A DNA stretch of 64,000 nt from Arctopsyche grandis (lineage: Eukaryota; Arthropoda; Insecta; Trichoptera; Hydropsychidae), in assembly GCF_051622035.1 (NCBI RefSeq), contig NC_135360.1:28413206-28477205 (forward strand). Reading direction: 5' to 3'. The position numbers were made by a program, and so were the translations under genes. Under the pieces are notes generated by a model. The model had not been told where the DNA came from and did not search any database. It was given only the letters and a program-made list of their open reading frames with translations. Shown piece after piece: positions 35,167-46,296 of the stretch (position 1 is its first letter; every line of letters begins with the position of its first letter).

Positions 35167-36610
35167 TGTTTATATTAGAGTAATGTATTTTTAATTTAAT
35201 AGAAGATTTTAATCATATAAAGAAGTTTTTATTAAAAATATACACCTTGATTTTTTATTTTTAGGAATAGTAAAACGCTATCTCTTGTTTTTGTATTTAT
35301 TAAACCAAAAAATGTACATAATACATATGATATGGTATGAATGACATAACAAATATTATAAATATATTTTATTTGTGTATAATTATGGAATAAAATTCGA
35401 ATTATATAATATATCATATATGCAAAAATTGTAAATATGATTCATACGTGAATTGCAAAGTTATAATATACATATATATATAATATAAAGACAATAAAAA
35501 TAAAATTCAGTATACATATTTTTGGTAGACGCTGATTCATACTATAAAATATATAAAAAACCTGACATTTAAACCATTATTTATGACCGGTAGATGGACT
35601 TGGACAAGAAAATATAAAATTGTTGCAGACACATATTAATAATCGTCGTATTTTATATCACAAGATTCAATTTATTTCTATTTATAATAGAATCTTAGCT
35701 AATCTTTCAGTTTGAACTGTATATGATATTACAGTAAATACATTTTGTTATATTTAGAACATTCATTAAATCAATTTACGTAATTGAATATTAAAATGGA
35801 ATATTTCAACTGTCAACATCGATTAAAAATAATATATAATATATGTATTTATAATACAAAATTTATTAATATTCTCATAGACAAACATTACAAATTTAAT
35901 TTGAAATTGATAGCTCTAATAGGGAATGACTATGAAGAGCTCAGGGAAGTACAAATGGTTCTGCTCTTTAATATCAATAAAGCGAAAGTTACATCCAATT
36001 AATTTTAATAGTTACTAATCATTAGAACACTGAACTTTATGGTAGTTTAAATCTGCTGCAAAATCAACGAACATACATACGTATATACGAAAGTTGAGCG
36101 AGCTCAATGAAAATATATTTACAAAAGAAAGCAGTTTGCTTGGTCATGGATTGAATATACTCGTTGAATGGTACATTGTATCATATATAATAGTATTTTT
36201 ACTACTATAAAAATATGTGTTTACGCTAAGAGTTTGACTCATTCGTTAAATTAAATTCACATTTTTATATACAAATATTTTAGCATACAACAATATATAG
36301 TCCTTGATCTGCCTAATTGTAATAGATCAATTATAAAACTATATTTATACATATATTTTACGTGAATTGAGTTCAAACTCGTTCAGCCTATGCTTAAGAT
36401 GCGCACCGACGGAGAGATTCGTCAACAGACAAAAGTCTCTTGTAGTGTCTTGGGCTACGAATTATATTTTTCGTTATACATAAACTGTTTGTTCATATTA
36501 TACTAAGAAAGAACTGTGTGTAATCCATTATTTAATAATATTTTTAGGCCTCGAAATACTCGAAATATGAAATCATTACAAATTTTTATTTTATTTTTCA
36601 CATAGATATA
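35167..36610. other. AT-rich gene-free stretch after PDF
   Basis: About 1.4 kb with very high AT content and short microsatellites (TATACATATATATA near 35465). Neither a gene nor a repeat family recognised. Confidence 0.4.
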
Positions 36611-36727
36611 TATACCAGGAAGGCCTGACAGGTAGACCCCAATTAGATAATTAATTAAAAACATTGCAGCATTTTTTATTACATAAATCACTGTATTACG
36701 AGAGGCTGAAGAACACGAAATAAACAT
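36611..36727 (-). mobile_element. SINE tail fragment
   Basis: On the minus strand it holds the terminal part of the SINE family: TAATACAGTGATTTATG-type body and GGGGTCTACCTGTCAGGCCT near the tail CCTGGTATATATA. Head and most of the body are missing. Confidence 0.6.
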
Positions 36728-36779
36728 TTAATTAATCCGTTGAGTCATCATGGATTTAGACTTAAAACATAAATTTTTA

Positions 36780-37015
36780 TATAGTCAGCAGTTTGGTTTA
36801 ATGGTAGCGTACATATTTAGCACCACTGAGGTCGAAGGTTCGAGTCGTTGTCAAACTGCTGGTTAGGTTTGGGGGTTTTGTGACTCCAAATCGATCGTTT
36901 GTCTATCAGAGTTTGCCAATTTTATCTGATCATTGTTGAAATGGTTCCTGAAAATTGGTATTAGATCATTTCCTGTTGTCACAAAATCTGTGTGTATAAT
37001 TTGTAAAAATTATGC
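36780..37015 (+). mobile_element. tRNA-derived SINE with cloverleaf-like head
   Basis: The head has an A-box-like TGGTTTAATGGTAGCGTAC and a B-box GGTTCGAGTC. CAGCAGTTTG at the start pairs with CAAACTGCTG at about 36854, like an acceptor stem, so the tRNA-like fold is kept. The SINE body follows: GTGACTCCAAATCGATCG, CTATCAGAGTTTGCCAATTT. Not a functional tRNA: it continues into the body and the stem is extended. Confidence 0.7.
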
Positions 37016-37056
37016 ACAGTAAACTGAAATCTCTATAATTTCGTGTTTATTATCGG

Positions 37057-37435
37057 TCTCCGTGACGAGACAGAATGTTAAATTACAGAAAACGCAAATA
37101 TCGGAAGGCAAAGATCGAAAATCGAAAGATCTTAAGTCGAAAGATCAAAAAAAAAAAAAAAATGGTGCATGGTAAACGGTACATACTCACTTAATTTGCG
37201 CGAGCAGGATACAACAGGAACAAGAGGAACAGGCTTTTCCTCCCTTATTCTGCGCGCGCACATTAATACGGGAGGAAAAGCCTGTTCCTCTTGTTCCTGT
37301 TGTATCCTGCTCGCGCAAATTAAGTGAGTATGTACCGTTTACCATGCTCCATTTTTTTTTGATCTTTCGATTTTCGATCCTTGCCTTCCGATATTTGTGT
37401 TTTCTGTAATTTAACATTCTGTCTCGTCACGTAGA
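37057..37435. repeat. Very long near-perfect hairpin, ~170-bp arms
   Basis: GACGAGACAGAATGTTAAAT at the left pairs with ATTTAACATTCTGTCTCGTC at the right. The arms continue through AAATATCGGAAGGCAA, GATCGAAAATCGAAAGATC, TGGTAAACGGTACATACTCA, CGAGCAGGATACAACAGGAA and AGGCTTTTCCTCCC, with a loop of only about 20 bp (TTATTCTGCGCGCGCACATT) near 37255. Mismatches are few. Any transcript would be a strong double-stranded hairpin. Probably a young foldback element. Confidence 0.85.
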
Positions 37436-37660
37436 CCCGTTTATTATATGTATAAAAATTGTAATAATAATTGTACACAAAAATCTAAAAATAATCCATA
37501 GATGTCTCTATGATTATTATTTCTGTACTGATTAATTGTTATATGCTATGTATTCTGATTTCTGATTGTATATGTATTATTGTATTTTTGACCGTTATCG
37601 TACACTCGTCGCATTGGAGCGATCTGTAATGACGAGTGTATATTGATTGTAACAATAACA

Positions 37661-37662
37661 AA

Positions 37663-37757
<95 letters not shown>
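37661..37757. repeat. Poly-A plus (AT)n microsatellite
   Basis: A run of A (about 37661-37680) followed by (TA)n to about 37755. It lies next to a SINE and may have grown from its tail. Confidence 0.9.
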
Positions 37758-37758
<1 letters not shown>

Positions 37759-37764
37759 ACATAA

Positions 37765-37985
37765 ATCAAATTCAGATATTTGTGACAGCGGATAGTATGA
37801 TTTTTGCCAATTTGAGGATCTGTTTCAACAATGAAAATCAGATAAATTGGCAAACTCTGATAAGAAACGATCAACTTGAAGTCTAACCAACAGTATTATT
37901 AAAGATTAGCACGGGATCAAACTTGGTAATCTCTCGGTGCTAAACATAAACACAAAAACCGAGCCATACTGCTGGTTGGCCATAT
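37765..37985 (-). mobile_element. tRNA-derived SINE, minus strand
   Basis: On the minus strand it opens GCCAACCAGCAGTATGGCTC, has a B-box-like GTTTGATCCCG, then TCTTATCAGAGTTTGCCAAT and TTTTCATTGTTGAAACAG. The tail is lost into the (AT)n tract. Confidence 0.7.
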
Positions 37986-38207
37986 GCTCTTCGTTGCTAA
38001 GAAATAAATAAACAAATACTCAAAAAATTTCTAGAGGTATAGTATGTAAATAATCAATCTACCCGCAGATAAATCTCTTCGTCAGTGTCCGACTTATTGT
38101 ATCTTTTACAATTTTATTTAAAATATGGTGTATTTATTTACATTGGTTTGTAAGGAAGTACATACATACATACATACAGATGTTGAATGGAATATCAATT
38201 TTAGTAT

Positions 38208-38520
38208 TCATAGATGCTTAGGATTATATATGTAGTTAAATAGGAAAAATAGACAGTGATGCGTTGTAACTAGATGACTACGCCGATTTTCTTGTCGAAG
38301 GTGACTACTCGTCTGGGTGCTGTGGATGTAGCCGATGGCGATGGTCAGAGCCAGGTTCGACGATGATGGGGGAGTGGGGCAGGGCCTCCAGTTGGTGAAG
38401 TTGCAGACGGAGATCCGTTTCTGCAGCTGCCGTCTTCCCTCAATGGTCAAGATGGCGGTCGCCTCGTCCATCTCACCGTCGATCCCTGAGCTTGGAGTGG
38501 GATCCTCACCGAACCTGAAC
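38208..38520 (-). CDS. Candidate exon(s) of unknown gene
   Basis: A clearly GC-richer, open stretch in an AT-rich setting. On the minus strand an acceptor (ATTTGTGTTCAG) precedes GTTCGGTGAGGATCCC at about 38516, opening a frame with FGEDPTPSSGIDGEMDEATA, then ILTIEGRRQLQKRISVCN and FTNWRPCPTPPSSS; it stays open toward about 38270. I do not recognise the family and see no partner exon. A neighbouring frame also reads well near its end (VVTFDKKIGVVI, then stop), so the true boundary is unclear. It could be one exon of a gene extending on the minus strand or an unidentified transposon remnant. Confidence 0.35.
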
Positions 38521-38616
38521 ACAAATTATAGTCATAAGTATACTACAGAGATATGTACACAGGATGAATGTCAAATTTGAATCTTCGTACTAGTCTACAG
38601 TCATATATTTTGTTAG

Positions 38617-38828
38617 TACTGTGGCGGCTCGCTATACGACATGGTCGAGTTTGGTTACCTTCCTGCGAGTGGGGACCAACTCGGCTGGGTTCGGAGAGCG
38701 GCTACTCACTCTGCCTTCAGCTGTCACAAATAAAACACGTGCATTAACATGCCAGTCGTCTCATTCGTTCATCCCCCATAACTGGGGTAACCAAACTCGA
38801 CCATGTCGTATAGCGAGCCGCCACAGTA
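38617..38828. mobile_element. MITE with 43-bp inverted termini
   Basis: TACTGTGGCGGCTCGCTATA at the left pairs with TATAGCGAGCCGCCACAGTA at the right, the match running on through CGACATGGTCGAGTTTGGTT and ACC. The interior is only about 125 bp and holds CAAATAAAACACG. Non-autonomous DNA element; class uncertain. Confidence 0.8.
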
Positions 38829-39144
38829 CCATACATCATTAATTGGTTATTTTTTTAAGATTTTCATTCATAATGTTCTTGTTGGCTGCTTGCTACTTTC
38901 TAGAGTTGATTTTTGTTAGTCGTTTCATTCTATTATGAAAATTAAATAAAATTATTAAATACATGTACGGTTGTATGCTGGCGGTCTGTTGTCTGTGGTA
39001 GTCGTATCATTGTTCGCCGTGGTTCTGCTCTCGTTTCTCTTGCGATTAACCGGCATTATCAATGCTGCAACTAATGCTCGTAAAGAAATAATAAATCAAA
39101 TTGTACAGGGTATATTTTATACTGTTAGAGTTTTTTTTAAGTAT

Positions 39145-39545
39145 TGTTGCGTGGACGTGAAGTGGGGGCTTCCAGAATCGGAGAGAAAGACGCAGGAGTT
39201 GTAGTAGCGGTTTATTGGTCTGCTCTCGTCGGTGCTCCAAGTCGGAATGGTTTACAAGCCGAGAGCGCCCCATATTTATACCCGTTTGGGCTCCACAACT
39301 ATTGGTCGATCCCTTTGGCCGTTAAATACGGCTTATTCATTCGGCGAGGACATTTTGGCGCGAACGAGAGATCAGGTGATTAGCGCTCATAAGTAGAGAT
39401 AAGATAGTCACCGTGCTATCCATTGTTCGGCAAACCTTTAACAATGCATTTACAACCTTTGAACAATACACGGCCCTCTCAGGCTCCGGTGACTACTCAT
39501 AAGCCATCGGTCCACGAGCGCTACCCATCTAATCTCTACGTTACA
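39145..39545 (+). mobile_element. Solo LTR, family 2, copy a (LTR retrotransposon fossil)
   Basis: 401 bp from TGTTGCGTGGACG to CTCTACGTTACA, flanked by the 4-bp duplication GTAT (39141-39144, 39546-39549). TG...CA ends and a 4-bp duplication fit a Gypsy-type LTR. It shares ends and layout with 45656-46031 and 62263-62657. No internal region. Confidence 0.8.
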
Positions 39546-39589
39546 GTATTTTGAACCAAAGTGTTGTTTGAAACAATAATTGTTTTTTT

Positions 39590-40745
39590 ATTTATTTTAT
39601 CTATGTACGTAGTAACAATAGATGAAGTTTTGTGATCATGCGAAAATTCGAACTCGAGATTTTGACTGATTCCAACTCAGAATCGATCACTGATCACGTT
39701 TTTTTATGATCTAGAAAAATTTGTGTGTATCTGTGTGGGTGTCTGTGTATTTTGGGGATTTTTTGAACACTGTTTTTTTTTGTCCTATTGAACTGAAACT
39801 TAGTATCGGTTACTGAAATTCTGATCGATATGACGTTAATTTTTTTCAAGTTTTTAAGTTGACTGGAAATGGTACCTCCACTTATAGGTATCATCTTTTT
39901 TTTAAATTTTTGAATTCAATTATCTCCCAAGCTGCTAATCAAATCGGACTGATTTTTTACTTTATCTACATATATTTATTATAATATTTTTTAAATATTT
40001 TTTCGTAAGCCGTAAGTAGTACTTTTACTATAAAGAACCGAGGTTTTTTACGTTTTTCTCGGAAAACTTTTGGTTTATTGAACTGAAATTTCATATCTAT
40101 CAGTTTAAGCTGAATACCAAGTTATGTATAAAATTTGGTGGCAGCTTACTCTTGTTCGATTTTTCTTCCACTATTTTTTTCGACCCTTCAAGCACGTGTG
40201 CGCTTCACGAAAAAATCCAAGTATTATTCTTGTATGAAAATAAAAAAAAAAATCGCTAAATTTAATAAACTGGAAGTGGGATTTTTCCTCTTTGAAAAGT
40301 CAAAAATGTTGTGACTACGATTCTTTCCACACCCCTGATCTTGTCAAGTTGAAAATTTATATTTGTATTCTTTATGTACTAACTTAGAGTTGGTAAGGTT
40401 TTGGTCAGAATTCGTAAACCGGAAGTAGTATTTTTTTTTTAAAACAATATTTCATTATTTTATTAAGACTTTTTAAATTATTTTTATTTTCTTGATATTT
40501 TATGTGTATAATAATTATATTGATTATAAGTAATAAAAAAGTTTCGGACAAAATCTGACAACCGGAAGTAGAACTTTTGTCTTATGCAAGTTTGCATACA
40601 TTTGCGCCCAATTTGTATCGAAAATGCACCCATAACCGGTATGTGTGAATGTGTATGTATGTTTAATTATCAAATTTTGTTTTTTGACCTTCTTATATTC
40701 CTCAAATACATAGATAAAGTCATGGGTTGCTCACATCCGAATTTT
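39590..40745 (+). repeat. CCGGAAGTAG-rich interspersed repeat, copy 1
   Basis: Contains phrases recurring at 62165-63040: GGTCAAAAATGT(T/C)GTG, CCACACCCCTGA, ATTTGTATTCT(T/C)TATGTA, CAACCGGAAGTAGAA, TTTGTATCGAAAA(T/C)GC, ACCGG(T/C)ATGTGTGAA and GATAAAGTCATGGGTTG. Variants of ACCGGAAGT recur within the unit. No open frame. Class unknown, possibly a transposon 3' region. Confidence 0.6.
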
Positions 40746-40804
40746 AACCTCGTTTCCCTGAAGTATATTAATAACACTGATAGGCTTAAATAACTATATA
40801 TTTA

Positions 40805-41133
40805 GGCTGTGGCTATTTGCAGGTACTATATCTGCGACAGGCGCAAAGCCTTCTGCCATCTGCGAACTTATAATCCGATTATAATTTCTTACATTTAATA
40901 TATACTAGACTTGATTGAATTAATAATATAAACTAATTTGGATTATATTTTTACTCTACGTCACTTTACGGGTTCGAACTAAATTTTAAGAGGTTTAAAA
41001 CAAAATTTTAGAAGTAAACACGCTGATAGTGACAGTTCACGCGCATGCGCAGAAAGCTTTGCGCCTGTCGCAGATATAGTACCTGCAAATAGTCAATAAT
41101 TCGCAGATATAGTACCTGCAAATAGCCACAACC
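40805..41133. mobile_element. MITE with 45-bp inverted termini, one end duplicated
   Basis: GGCTGTGGCTATTTGCAGGT at 40805 pairs with ACCTGCAAATAGCCACAACC at 41114-41133; the arms include ACTATATCTGCGA and, on one side, CAGGCGCAAAGC. The right terminus occurs twice in tandem (TCGCAGATATAGTACCTGCA at about 41060 and 41100), so the end was duplicated. Confidence 0.8.
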
Positions 41134-41581
41134 ATATATTTATTATATATATTATTCATTAAAAAGTGCATATCATTGAAAATCAATTGACTTGGGGATA
41201 ATATTCAAATTTATTTGCTAGTTGTATGTATGATACATATTTACATATTTGTTAATATAAAAAATAGCTACATATGGATAGCTTATTATTGAATAATTAA
41301 ATTATGATCAATAGTCATATATTCAAAAGTGGGATTTTTTACCTTTCTAAGGTTGCGACGAATTTATTGATCTATAATACGTTGGTCTTTAGACGAAATA
41401 TGAAAATTCAATATATGAATGTACATATGTATGTATATGAAATGTCTCGTTCAATTGAGCAAAACAGCGTGGTAATCAAAATGCAATTGAGTAGTGAAGT
41501 TTTATTACATTTTAAATGAAGATATACAACAAAAATAGTCTTTGGTAATAAATATAGCATTCATATTGATATATGTATTAT

Positions 41582-41769
41582 CAGTGCCGGCCTTACACCC
41601 AATAGCGCCCTCAGGCCATTTTTTCTAAACACCCTTAGAAAAAAAATTTGTATGGCTTTTGGCGCTCTAATTTTAAAATTTAAAGCGCCTTTAATACATC
41701 GAGCGGCGCCCTAATTTATTTGGTGCCCTCGGGCACCGCCCGACCCAGCCCCCCCTAAAACCGGCACTG
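41582..41769. mobile_element. hAT-type MITE with perfect 8-bp target duplication
   Basis: 188 bp with termini CAGTGCCGGCCTTA and TAAAACCGGCACTG, flanked on both sides by TGTATTAT (41574-41581 and 41770-41777). An 8-bp duplication and CAGTGCCGG-like ends are hAT signatures. The interior is simple (GCGCCCTCAGGCC, GGTGCCCTCGGGCACC) and encodes nothing. Confidence 0.9.
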
Positions 41770-41799
41770 TGTATTATATACATATTATTATAAATAAAA

Positions 41800-42830
41800 G
41801 ATAAAAGGTTCTTTGCGTACGAAAACATTAAAGATGAGTCTTGCATAAGTGTTTATGATTCTGCTTCCATTGCAACTCAAGTTATTCCCGAGTGGGTTTT
41901 AATGTCAGCGCATTTGTCTACGCTTTAATAAACATTTAGACCGGCAATACTTGTATGAAGACACCATTTTGGAAATGCCGACTCAAATGAAGTATCTTCA
42001 CACTTTCTGTTTACGATTTTTACAAGCATCTCCTGAGGTGTGTGGACAGGTCCATGGAACCAGTTCTACAACGGTTTCAGCATCTGGAACAACGAGTGAA
42101 TATTACATATGTCTGATTAAGCTCGATTGTATAGTATTTTATTCGACCGATCGCCACAGTATAACCATAAATTATAATGCACGAAAGTATCCATAGAGAC
42201 GAATAAATAATGATTGCTTCATACAAGTACATAGTGGACATTTGCCATGCGATGTGAAGATATCCATAAATGATGCATTTTACCTGTACGAATACAGCAG
42301 AAGACACGAAATGGCAGAATTAATTATGAAGGAACTCTTTTCTTACAATATATAATTAGATAAATATAGCTGTGAAATTTTTATGTAGAGGATATTGAAG
42401 AAGATGAAAGCTGCACCTTCAGAAACATGAGGAATAAAGGAATGGTTTCAGAGAAATATTTGTTTTTAAATTTAATACTATTAGGAAGATGCGAAGCCAT
42501 CGAGTTTTCAATACCTGTAAATAAATCGATAAATGTAATGTACGGGAATAATATTCTCATTGAAATGTTTTACAAAAGTGGATGTAGTATTCAATGACTT
42601 TTGGAAACCGTGAGTCAAAATTTAAAATATCTAGAAACCTGTTGGTAAACAGATGTCTTAATAAATAAACTTTCATTTGGTAGTAATGTGTTTTTGAATT
42701 ATTCTCAAAAATATTCCAATAGTTAAGTTCATAGTAGCGTGTTCTTGAGTCTTGTTTATGTATGTTTATTTATTATCTTTGAAATATGTTTCAAAGGATT
42801 TCTATACATCCCTAATGACTAAAGATAAAT
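41800..42830. other. Gene-free stretch
   Basis: AT-rich; an 81-codon open frame at 41951-42196 and short frames after it show no recognisable domain. No repeat identified. Confidence 0.35.
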
Positions 42831-43324
42831 TGGTGCTACTTTAGTATGCGGTCTACCTTAGCATGCGATCTACCTTTGAATCGCAGTCGACTATTTTTTT
42901 TAATATTTGTATTGTAGCAACGAAATGTTTATCACAATTTTTATTGTCAAAGCATTTCTATCAAAATATCGTCAGCAGATACATATCTCCTAACCAAATC
43001 TTAAATGAATAGGGCCAACCTTAATTTAACCTAACCTATCCTGACCCTTAAATAAATAGGTGTTGGCTGCTAAGATATGTTTATTTTTGTGAAAATATTG
43101 ATGAAATAAAACTGACACCTATTTATTTAAAGGTCAAGATAGGTTAGGTTGAGTTAAGGTTGGCCGTATTAATTTAATATTGGGTTGTTAGGGTCGGTAT
43201 TATTTGGTCTCAGTGTTACACGCGAGAACAGAGACAGTGAGACCGCATATTAAATTAAAAAAATGAAGGTAGATCGCATACTAAAGTAGATATGTGAAGG
43301 TAGACCGCATACTAAAGTAGCACC
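42831..43324. mobile_element. Large foldback element, ~490 bp
   Basis: GGTGCTACTTTAGTATGCGG at the left pairs with CCGCATACTAAAGTAGCACC at the right. Subterminal copies of GGTAGATCGCATACTAAAGT lie at the right and GCATGCGATCTACCTT at the left. An inner inverted pair (AACCTTAATTTAACCTAACC, CACCTATTTATTTAAAGGTC) forms a second stem. No coding region. Confidence 0.8.
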
Positions 43325-43424
43325 GATAAATTTTTGATAAATTGTATCACATTGGTCATCATCCAAAAAAACAACAAAGACATGTAGGTACATGTAATAG
43401 CGCTATTCTATGTGTCGGCGATAA

Positions 43425-43640
43425 CGCTTGCCAATCAAGAAAAAACCTGTATATATACTGTTTGCTACCAATATTTCCTCTAGGAAAATAGTCTCACGAG
43501 CAATTAGCGCCATCCATTGAAAATTAATGTAATTAGATAATAAATTTTTCTATTAGTGTTTAATATTCTTTATGTAGTTTTTATTTACACCATGAAATCG
43601 GGTCAAAAACCACTCGTTGAAATATCAACGGGCACAACAC
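43425..43640 (-). repeat. GCAAACAGTATATATAG repeat family, copy 2
   Basis: On the minus strand it begins near ACGAGTGTTGTGCCCGTTGA and includes GACCCGATTTCATGGTGTAA, TTTTCAATGGATGGCGCTAA and AGGAAATATTGGTAGCAAAC. Together with 55945-56815 it shows the family's order: GTTGTGCCCG head, CGATGAAA hairpin region, GTAGCAAACAGTATATA block. Confidence 0.6.
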
Positions 43641-44603
43641 TCGTTTATTATAAAAGTATGTAATTTACAAATACACAAAAAATAATTTACAAATAACAGT
43701 TATTACGCGTATTTTATGGAAGAAATTATAATGAAATTATCGAAATGAATTATAATACACAAATATACATTATAAATAATACATTATAAATAAATATACA
43801 TAATATATGTGTGTAAAAACCATACATTATGTAGATACATATACCTATGTATAGTATTTATTGGAAAGGTTTTTGTCGAAGTCCATTATTACTCCTGAAT
43901 TTGAGTGATCGAATTGAATTCAAGTGTTTTGAACCTTAACAAAAATATTATTGGAAGCAAAGTGTTCGAAGTATGTGCTTGCGATTTATTTATTTTCATA
44001 ATATTGAAGCGAATCAAGGAAATGCCAATGTTTCCAGAGAAAACAATTTAATAGAAATAGTAAATACGAAAAACAACAATATTGCACGAAAGTTACATCA
44101 CAGCGATAGCTGTAATGTTAAATTATTTGATTTGCACTCAATTAAAGCGGTTGAATGGTTTGTTTTTATATTGAAAACTTCATCAACTTTTTGTACGTAG
44201 ATACATATTATATAATATAATATGTATCTAAGAACAAAAGATAACGTCTGAATTGTCTATCCTATTGAGGCTGCTTTAGGCCAATGCGGTTGACCCAATT
44301 TCGATGTGGTATTTTATAGCTCTATTATATTGGGAATTCTTTTGGGAGGGTTTTAAGTTATATGTATTTCATTATGGAATGACTCTAGGAGGGAGAGCAA
44401 TGAATAAAAGACAATTAAATTGATATAAGAGAGGTATATTGCAAGCACATATAGGAGAAAGAGATAATATGCTCACTGGTGTAATACGAAATGGGTTTTC
44501 ATTTTTAAATGTTTCAATTTAAAAATAATAAAGCTATTCAATGATTTTATGAGGACATTATCAATTATAGTGTGGAGCGTTTGATGTACATATGTATTTT
44601 GTC
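43641..44603. other. AT-rich gene-free stretch
   Basis: No gene or repeat recognised; the 75-codon open frame at 43973-44200 has no domain. Confidence 0.35.
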
Positions 44604-46296
44604 TAGGGATTGCAAAAATACTGGAATTTCTGATATCAGTATTATCGAAAAAAAGAACGATACTGTTATTACCGTTATTTTTTTTAATTAATTAATTTTT
44701 AATAAATAAAAACATCGCTTCTGATATCCCGAGCAGTGCTTGTATGTTTCAACATGTTTATTGAATAATACGCCAAACCCAAACATTCAAATATATAAGG
44801 ATATTCTGGTACAAAACTGTGAAGTAGGTACGTCCCAGGTATATAGGATCATAATGTTTCGTAGAAAATAGTGTTTTTTGAGTGTTTTTTTTTTGCAATC
44901 CGATTTAGGCTTATCAGATACCCAATCATCGCACACAAGATGTAAACGTAGAGTCAACCATCAGCTGGGGAATTACATAGATGTGGTAGAAAGACAATTT
45001 TTTTCCCATACACTAATTAGAAAAATAGTCCGTGTCATCATTGTATGTATATATCGTACTGAAAAATGTACCAAATAATATATTTTATCACATTTTCAAT
45101 ATATGTATGTACATATGTGCGTAATTAAAAAAAATCAGTACTTTATATTAAACATTTTCTTATTTAAATTAAAATTGAAAAGCTTTGCGAACTTGAGACG
45201 CATTGAAATGGGGCCGCGATACCGAAAATGCTCTCGAACATTGTATTTAACGATATGTATCGGAAAACAGTAAAAATCAAAGCAATTTTACAGACAACGA
45301 TATATGCAAAATATATATGCATTGGTCGTTTTCGTAGTTTTTAGTCATGGAGATATCGTTTTCGACAAATAATATGTACGAATTTGAAAAAAATCGATAC
45401 AATCGGTATTTCAATTTTTAATACCGGTATTACCAAAGGTTATTTTAGGTTAAAAACCGGTATTACAATTCTTAATTGTGTCAATATTATAATATGTCTG
45501 TGTACCAAAAAATATAATTTAAAATTTTTGGTAAGAAAAAGGTGATTAAAAAATGACCTGTCACTATCGACATCTGAATTAAAAACAATGATTACTATTC
45601 ATATTCAAAAATAATGATATTATATGTATCCGGAAATAGTCTCAGGTATTAGTACTGTTGCGTAGCTGTGGGTTCAGGATCTAAATGAAAGGCCAAAGCC
45701 GCTTCACGGCATTTATTTAACGATTCGGGAGGTCCACACGCAATCACCGTTCACTCCAGAATAATCTGATCTACCGTGTGTACCTCCTTATAAAGGACAA
45801 GTAACAAATGACAGCTTTCCCGATCCATTAATGTGTCTATTGTATTGGCACTTAAAGGCCTACCCTGGCGAGTCTATTGTTTACGCAAGCGCTCGCCCAG
45901 GTATTTGAGAACTCCAGCGTATCCTTTGTTCGGGCACTTACTGAGTCCCGTCAGCCTAATCCAGGGTCTCTATTGTTCACGCACGAATGCAATTAGACAG
46001 TCGATACTCTTTCTCATGTTCCCACGTTACAGTACGATATTTTTAGCATACTTTGATTTTAAATTTATGATACACTTAGCGGCTCCTTTGAATAGCAGGT
46101 CAAAAATGATATTTTGTGTTGACTCATTCTTCGACTGATCTATACAACGATTTCTTCTAAATTCAATGCAATTTGACTAACGAAAAATATAAATTATTAT
46201 ATTTCGACACTACCGGTAGTACCGAAGCTTGAATTTTGATAAAAAAACTGGTAGAACTGGTTTCGGTAGTACCGGAATTGTAATCTTTAGTCGTGA
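44604..46296. mobile_element. hAT-like non-autonomous element with an LTR inserted
   Basis: Left end TAGGGATTGCAAAAATACTG and right end CCGGAATTGTAATCTTTAGT resemble the TAGGGATTGCAA-type inverted ends of insect hAT elements with alternating ACCGGTA motifs inside (45360-45480, 46200-46270). Ends are diverged and I cannot find a matching 8-bp duplication. The solo LTR at 45656-46031 interrupts it. No transposase frame seen. Confidence 0.5.
45656..46031 (+). mobile_element. Solo LTR, family 2, copy b (LTR retrotransposon fossil)
   Basis: 376 bp from TGTTGCGTAGCTGTGG to TCCCACGTTACA with the 4-bp duplication GTAC on both sides (45652-45655 and 46032-46035). It has a TTATAAAGGACAAG segment that may be its TATA region. 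Same family type as 62263-62657 (shared AAGGCCA..., TTTATT..., CTCCTTATAA order). Confidence 0.8.

Noticed and set aside
36790-36862. Possible tRNA gene
   Set aside because: A and B boxes and a stem are present, but the sequence runs straight into the SINE body shared with many copies, so it is a SINE head.
41951-42196. 81-codon open frame as a gene
   Set aside because: No recognisable domain, splice context or compositional contrast with flanks.
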